Source: Priapulus caudatus (Eukaryota > Priapulida > Priapulimorpha > Priapulimorphida > Priapulidae). Taken from it: a DNA stretch of 52,866 nt. A program made the position numbers and the translations under genes. The notes beneath the pieces are model-generated. The model was given only the letters and a program-made list of their open reading frames with translations. It had not been told where the DNA came from and ran no database searches. This document shows, piece by piece, positions 41,201 to 49,700 of the stretch. Position 1 is the first letter of the stretch. Each line of letters starts with the position of its first letter. The stretch spans positions 49,522 through 102,387 of the forward strand of contig NW_014577618.1 of assembly GCF_000485595.1 (NCBI RefSeq). The letters are read 5' to 3'.

Positions 41201-41645
41201 TCTTTATTCGTGTAATAGGAACTCGACTGTCATTTGTTTAACACAGCATGATCCCTTATGTGTCTTATGCACAAATAAATTTCTTTGAATCTTGAATCTT
41301 TGAATCTTGAATCTTTAAATCTTATGCAGGGGGGAGGTGATCCTCACCTGTGTGGGAGGGAGGGGGTCCCGACTCCTTCGGGCAGCCACGGCAGACTGCT
41401 GGGCTGCAAGAGGTTCTTGGCGTCTGGTATGGACAGTAGCTTCGGTGAGTTGGGTGCCCAGTAGATTCCGTTCACTATCACAGATGCGTAGGGTGCAATC
41501 TGAAACCGTCGAGGAAACCGGAAAGTCGTCTCGAAGTTCGGTAGCTTGACCAAGTATTACATTACTAGCATATAGATACGAGAATCGCCTAGGATTTCGT
41601 CTCACATTCCTCCCCCATCACTGCCCAGCTCTATCCCTCTCTCTT

Positions 41646-41688
<43 letters not shown>

Positions 41689-44600
41689 CTCTCTCGTTCT
41701 CTCTCTCCCACACACTGTCTCACTCTCCCTCCCCCTTCTCTCTACCATGCACCATCACGTCGGCACCACGTGCGCGCGCCGCGGCTTGTGACAGCAGACG
41801 GCGCCACCTACCGTCTTGCTGAACGTCGAAGAGTAGAGTTCGGGATGCTGTTCGTATTCCTCGGGGCAGAATCCACCGCCCACCGTGCGCACGAGGTGGT
41901 CCTCCCGGCTCGCGATGCAAGCGTACAGCTTCTTACGAGCTGCAGGGAAGAGCGAGCAGACGCGGTAACCACGGCGACGCGCAAGGGGAAGCCGGGAGAG
42001 GGGCATCGGGAATTCGGACCGCGCTCGTGCAACGCTCGCAGAAAAACTGACGAGCGATGGACGTGTTTTTTTTTTACTTTTAAGTAGATTTTCTTCAGAA
42101 AAGTAATGATTTTTAACTAGAAACCATCCCGTAAACATCTAGTAAACAGTTCCTGACAACATAGAAACTTCTGTACTAAGTAAATAACTTCTGCATTAGT
42201 AATATGCATAGTACGTAATACTGCTCTCATGTTGTCACTATTACAATCGTTGCACGCACATCGCACACGCGTACGTCAACAATACGCGCTCATAAATCTA
42301 TTCTCTGCACAATCGAGGGTAGGGGGTGAATTATTACTCACATTAAAGCCCTATTACTCATAATTTCTACATAATAATTAATTATGATGAGTATTAATTA
42401 ATTTTTACTCATCATTTCTACATAAAGCACTATTACTCACATCCGTGTTTCGAGACCTTGGGCAGGTGGTGTGGTTCGATGTACTCATACGGTAGCTCCT
42501 GGAACACCTCCTGAACTCCCTGCAGACGAAAACACGCGCGACGCAATGCACGTTAGCGACGTTATTGGAATTAAGCTGAATATAGTAAATTATAATAATA
42601 GTTCTTTAAATAAAATAAAAAATATTATTTAGTTATCCTTAAGGTTTATACGAATTCGATGAAGACGCTCTCTCTCTGGCAGAATCACAACAATAGTGGA
42701 AGGAATCAACCAGAATATAATCAAATTACAATAAATCAAAAAACAAACAAAAATTAAAAAATTAATCATTAGGTTTCCCGGAATTAATTCATCATTTACG
42801 ACCGCTGGCGAGACGGAATTAAACCCCGCATCGTCTACCGCGGGACGTCGGTCCCCGACACCGCGACGACGTCGCATCTTCGACGTTCCTACCTGCGACA
42901 CGTTTCCCGACCCGGTGACGACGAGGGTCAGCGGGCCGATTGACTTCGGCATCAGGCCGAGCGAGATCTCATATCCGGCGTCGCGGATCGCCTGTCGTGC
43001 CATCGCGCTGCTGCGGTAGTTGTGCGCAAGACCGATGTGCTGCAGATGAAATAGAGGGCGCCGCCGTGTCAATGCCGGCACGAGATGCAAGCATGAAGCG
43101 CCCTTAGGCCACGCTGTCACTGCCCGTACAGTCAAACAATAGATAGCAGACACATCTATAGTAAAGAGACCTGTCTATGAGTACGGAGGGACTTTTGGGA
43201 TTGCTTATGAGTGGCAGCAAGAGTAGATAATAACACATCTGTGTTACTATCTACTCTTGGTGGCAGTTATACAGTGAAACAGCCTGCATAGAATGAACTA
43301 ATGTCTATAAAGGACGTACACTACAGGCAGTTCCCTTCGCTGGCAGTTGAACTGCGAATCCACCTACACAGAACGAACACCTGCGTATAAAGGACACTAC
43401 TAGCATTTCCCCTCGAGCGACCCTTATGCGCAGGTTTGACCGCCGACCGGCGGGCACTAACCAGGAACGGGGTGTGGTGGCCGAGGGCGAGGAGGCGGAG
43501 TCCGATTCCGTGGAGGATGTCGATCATTCCGGCGACTCCGGCATACTTTCCGAACGCGACGACGCGTTGTCCGCTCTGGTCCACCATTTTCTCGTAGTCC
43601 AGCAGACGAATGTCCTGCAACGGACACGCGACGTTACCACTGACCAGTGCTGACCCCTACTGTGAATCACACTCGATAAATTACACTATTACACTTACAA
43701 TTACACTGCAATGTATAACTATATAAGATCAAGAGCTAAAAATACCTATATTATTAAATGTATAATTATTGTAATAATACATTTATTATTTGCTCTGGCT
43801 AAGATGGTATTAATAATAGCCAAAGGATAATTATTTCTATTAGTAATTGCAGATATCATACGAATACTAATTTGATATTATTAAATGAAATATAACGCTT
43901 CGCTCTTCTGATCGACGAATGAATATTAAAAAAAATTAACAAATAACTGTAGATAATACCGTGCATACACTAATCTCGCTACTTTTGGCCAGCCAAATCG
44001 GGGTCGGAGTGCACGCGTGGACGAGAGCGATAACGACTCGGCCACGAATCTCACGCCTTGACCGGCTGCCGGGAAAATGAACAGCTTAGGGAATAGAGAA
44101 AAAAACTGCCGTTGGGGAAGGATAGGTGGGATGGACAGATAGTGCTGGAATGGTGTGCGAATTACTTTCCGCGCAGGCATATACTACATGAGTCAGTTTG
44201 TGGGACGTGCTAGTCAACTCCTAGATGCGTTAAAATCCTAGGAAGAACTCTGGGATGGAGGGTAAACACCGAGTACAGGCCCGTGCTCGCGTGTGCCTTC
44301 GTTGCGCACTCAAAAGAAGAGACGGCATCGACGAAAGTTCAGCGAGTGAATTTAAAAAACCCGCACAAAACATATCGCCAGGCGTAACCGTACACGATAG
44401 CAGATCGGTGCAAGGGATTGGTTTAGGAATGGCAGAGTGGGGGCGGGGCTGTGGAAGGGGGGGTGTTGCTATCCCCCCGGGCGTAGAGGGAGGTTCACGT
44501 GATACAGTTGACGTATACTTCAAAATCATTACTCATCCGGTAACGCTAACTCCAACACCTACACCGCTAACCATAACACTAAAAATATATATCTCGGAGC

Positions 44601-46228
44601 GCTATATATAGGCTCGACCCTAACCCTAACCCTGACCCTGACCCTAACCCTAACACTATCCTAACACTAGTGCTGCCACGTTGCGGTAACCTCCCTCCAC
44701 GCCCGGGGGATAGCATTACCCAATCCTAACACTATCCTAACACTAGTGCTGCCACGTTGCGGTAACCTCCCTCCACGCCCAGGGAATAGCATTACCCGTG
44801 GAGGGTGGGATCACAAACTTACAGAAGCACGTACACGTACACACACGCGCACACGCACGCGCACGCGCACACGCACACACACACGCACACGCACACAGTG
44901 TCACACACACACACACGCACACGCACACGCACACGCACACGCACACGCACGCACGCACGTACGCACGTACGCACGCACACACACACACGTCTATATGGGA
45001 GTCGTGCGGGTTTACCCCCGCTGTCTGTCGCGCCGCCGCCGCCTAGGCCCCCGAGCCAGACGACAGTCTGTTCCGGATTTCTCGACGGCCACCGTGTGTC
45101 AATTCGACAGTCCTGTCAGAACGCGCGTTGTGCTACGACACGACGGACGACTCGGATTCGTCTGCTGGTCGTCTGTCAACAGTGCCTCAGGCCATGCATG
45201 ACGGGGCGAAAAAACACAGTTCTCGTTTTGTTTTCACGTGACGTCAGCGTGAAACCGAGTGGATTCTATCTTGGCAACCACTACCTACCGCTGCGGTGTT
45301 GTTTAGCATGCATTACCTACTCTCTCTCGTCTCTCTCTCTCTTCTCTCTTCTCTCTCTCTCTTCTCTCTCTCGTCCATCTCTCTCTCTTTCTCTTCTCTT
45401 CTAAATTCCCTCTCTCTCTCTGTCTCGTCTCTCTTGCTCTCCCTTCTCGCCCTCCTTCTCCCCCCTTCTCTCTCTCTCTTCCCTCCTCTCTCTCTCTCTC
45501 TCGCTCTTCGCCCTCTCTCTCTCTCCTCTCTCTTTCCATCTCTCTCCTTCTCTCCCCTCTTCGCCCTCTCTCTCTCTCTCTTCTCCCTCTCTCTCTGCTC
45601 TCTCTCTCTCTCTTTTTCATCTTTCTTCTCTTTCTCTCTTTCTCTTTCTCTTCTTCTCTTTGCTCTCTTATCTCTCTCTCTCTCTCGCCCTCCTCTCTCT
45701 TTCCTTTGCCCCTCTCCTCTCACTCTCTCGTTCTTTCTCGCTTTCTCATTCTCCCCCTCCTGCTCCCTCCCTCGACAGTTGAAGTTGTATATGATCGAGA
45801 AAACTGTATTTGATAGAGTGCACTTTCTTTTCATCACACGGGGGAAAACCTGCCAGTCCTGTCACTGAACTGGTGACAACTACGCGCGGTTCGAGTCACC
45901 AATAATTAAGGAAGTGTATACAGTGGCAGACGACACGGGGACAAACTGGATCACAGTGTCGTTACACGGCACGCCTCACACAATGGAGCCGACCGTGCGG
46001 TTGTCGTCCCGCGGTCACTGGCCTGCATTGCCTAATATAATAAAGTTCTCTTCCGTGTGTGTTCTCTATCATCTCTCATATGTTCTCTCTCTTTCTTCTC
46101 TTTTCTCTCTCTCTCTCTCTCTCTCTCTTTCGCTCTCTCTCTCTTCAATTTTCTGCGCTCTTTCTCTCTATTTCTCTCTATCTCTCTCTCTCTCTTCTTT
46201 CGCTCTCTCGTCTTACTCTCATCTCCTC

Positions 46229-46267
<39 letters not shown>

Positions 46268-46440
46268 CTCTCTATCTCTTCTCTCTCTCTATCTCTCATC
46301 TCTCTAATCTCTCTCATCTCTTCTCTCTCTTCTCTCTCTCTCTCTCTCTCTCGCATCTCTCTCTCTCTCTACTCTCCCTCTCCTGCTCTCCTCTCCTCTC
46401 GCTCCTCTCTCTCTCTGCTCTCTCTCTCTCTCTCTCTCTC

Positions 46441-46477
<37 letters not shown>

Positions 46478-46546
46478 CGCTCTCTCTCTCGCTCTCTATC
46501 TGTCTCTTTCTTCTCCATCTGCTCCCTCATGTCTGTTATTCTCTCG

Positions 46547-46640
<94 letters not shown>

Positions 46641-46687
46641 CTCGCTCTCTCTCCTTCTTCGCTTCTCTCTCTCTTCGCGTCTCTGCT

Positions 46688-46720
<33 letters not shown>

Positions 46721-49700
46721 TCTCCCTCCTCTCTCTCTCTCTCTTCTCTCTCGCTGTGTCTCTATCTCTCTCGTGACTCTCTCTGTCCCCTCTCTCATTG
46801 CTCTCTCTCCTTGCTCGATTCTATCTATCTATCGTACTCTTTCACTCCCTTCCACTTCCCTCTAACGCGGGTCTTTTTCTGGGTTCTAGCTCTCTCTCTC
46901 TCTCTCTCTCTCGTCCGCTCTTCTTTCTGTCGCCGATACAGACTATTAAACAACGACGCTCAGTTTTCCGTGCGAACAATGCAACAACACAACAACCTCT
47001 CGCGACGCATTCCCGTGGTCACGCGGTGGTCAAGCACGAGTGGGCAGAGACGCTGAGCTCCCAAGGACAGGCATTCTGCCTGATGCGGGGAAGGATTCCA
47101 GAGGGAGGGGAAGGGGAAGGCAGGCAGCAGGAGAGAGCCGAATCGCAACACAACGCGCACGAGCTAGCAAAATCGACGCGGTTCCCACTTCCCGTTGGAG
47201 AGGCGCGCAGCCGAGCGTGCGCTTGTACCACGTAACCCCCCCCCCACCCACCCACCCCGGCACCCGCACCCCACCAGCAGCACTCTCTTCCTGCCAGTAC
47301 TACGGGGGATAGATCGGCACGCTTTACACACGCTCTCACGCCACAGTTCAATGCCGGCAATGCTGTTTTTAGCCGCAAAAGCGGTTCAATTGCTAAATAT
47401 ACGCTCACGGCTAGTAATATTTCTTTAGGACCTATGTCAGTCCTACAGCGTCTATGCGCTGGCAGCACGGGTAGGCCTACGGTGTCAGTATTGGACGACG
47501 CGGCCCGGACAGCTACGCGTATATGACCACGCGACCCGGATGGACAGGCCGCCGCCGTGCGGGGTGCACGCGACGCGGGTGCTCGTACAGACGGGCGGAA
47601 TGTCTGGCGTCGGTCAGACTCGCTTCCCCCGGCGCGCGCGAGCCATTAAGATTAGCTGACCCAGTTACAGAAGTCGCCGCAAACCAAGGAACGGGTGATA
47701 GCCGCTGGGGCTGTGGGCGCACGTAAGTCTATCTACTGGCTGCGTACGCACCACCTTCGAGGGTTTATCTGAGGCATGGGTCCAAGTGAGTGTGAGCGAG
47801 ACTTTAAGGGGCCGTGACGGAAGGTCAATGGAAAATGTTTACCTGGGGTGCGGGTGGCCATAGGAATTTTACTTGGGGGTTGGAGTGGTCAGTGGATCTG
47901 TATGATGGGGGCGAGTGGGGTTGGGGTCACAGTAACTATGATATTGGCGAAGATCGTGGGCGGTTACATCTATATATGGGCAAGTGGGCGGCACATTAAT
48001 ATATCATGGGCGAGTGGGCGGTTACATAAACTATATATTGGAGCAATGTGGGCGGTCACATAACTATAATATGGCGCGAGTGGGCGGTTTTTTTTTTCAT
48101 AACTATATATGACAAGTGGCGGGTCACATAAACTATATGAGGGGGCGATGGCGGATGCCGTGGGCGTCACTAAACTATATATGGCGAGGTGGGCGGTTAC
48201 ATAACTATAGATGGGCAACGTGGGCGGTCACATAACTTATATATGGTCGAGTGGGCGGTTACATAATATATTATGGAGGCGAGTGGGGCGGGTCAGCATA
48301 AGCTGGTATATATGTGCGAGTGGGCGGTCACAGAATATATATGGGCGAATTTGGTGGCGGTCACGTAGACTAGTATATGGGAGTTGTGGCGCGGTCCACT
48401 AGGACTAGTATATGGCGAGGTGGCGGGTCACCAGGTAACTAATATGGTGGCGATAGTGGGCGGTCACATAATAGTATATGGGCGGAGTGGGCGGTCACAT
48501 GAATAGTATATGGGCAGTGGGGGGTTACATAACTATATATGGGCGAGTGACGGGTGACATAATCAGGTTATATGGCGAGTGGTGTGTGTACATAAACTAT
48601 ATATGGCGAGTCGTAATGTACGATTACTTAGGAATGAGGCAGTTAGCGGCACTGTACGAAACCCCGTGTGTAGCTGCCAGGGCTGTTTACACTATATACG
48701 TTTTACCGCACATATCTACCCTTCTTTCCATAGATGAACTATTACTATATTACCTAATTTAATGATAGGCTGTGTTAAGTGTTTATATTACTTATACCAG
48801 TGCCAACTACGACACGCAAAACTGACACAAAATAAATTCTCGCAAAAAAGCGAGTGACATTTTCGCTTGCTCCGAGGTGCTAGCAGTAGTTGTATAATAA
48901 GGCGTACATGCATCTGTATACACAGGACTACCCAAATTGTCATCAGCAAGGCTACGACGAGAAGCGAGTTAAGTTTTACGCGCGGCGCCCTTAGATAACG
49001 ATGACCCTAAAAGACACACAACAAACGCGTTTTTTCGCACGCAAAAAGGACAAGATGAAAAATGCGCTTATTTTCAATCGCAGACTACGTTTTGGAGGTT
49101 AGCGCAGACACATAAACACATAAAATGGAGCATGGACCACGGGTTGTCGGCAGAGACACGAGCAAACATTTACCACCCCGCCGCTCCCTCCCCACGAATC
49201 TGACGATTTACCGATCAAGGCGCTGCGCCAGGACAACGTGCTAAGTGTGGCAACAAACAAAGCGAACGTTCGCGAGGATAAAACCAACAAATAGCGATTC
49301 GCTTGAGTTTGCGCGAAACGCAGGCGGCGCAAAACGGCCAGCGGCGAACGTAAACCGGGCGCCGTTTCCGCGGCGACGACGACTCGGCGGCCGTTGCCGT
49401 GGCGACGCGGTACACGAGCGAGGTGTCACTTGGCTAGCATGGCGTCGAGCAGTGGCAATGTTCTCCGGCTGTGGCCCTTTGATGCCGGTGTGCGGAAGAG
49501 CAGTAGGTCTTCTCCGGCAGAGCAGCATCTCGATCGGGCACCGACTTGACGCCCATGGATCACGTGCACTCGTCCAGATGGTCAGTTGACCAGCGCTCCC
49601 GCCTTCGTGTACATCTGGAGGGCGAGAAAATGGAAACTACGCTGCCCAGTTTGATCCGTGGTAGGGCGCTGGCCGACGGTTGGTCAATTGCCGTGATCGG

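Noticed and set aside
44746-45404. His/Thr/Arg-rich frames
   Set aside because: Products of the CA/CG microsatellite.
45914-47056. Plus-strand open frame of 380 codons
   Set aside because: Translation of a CT repeat in AASS intron 2; low complexity with no domain.
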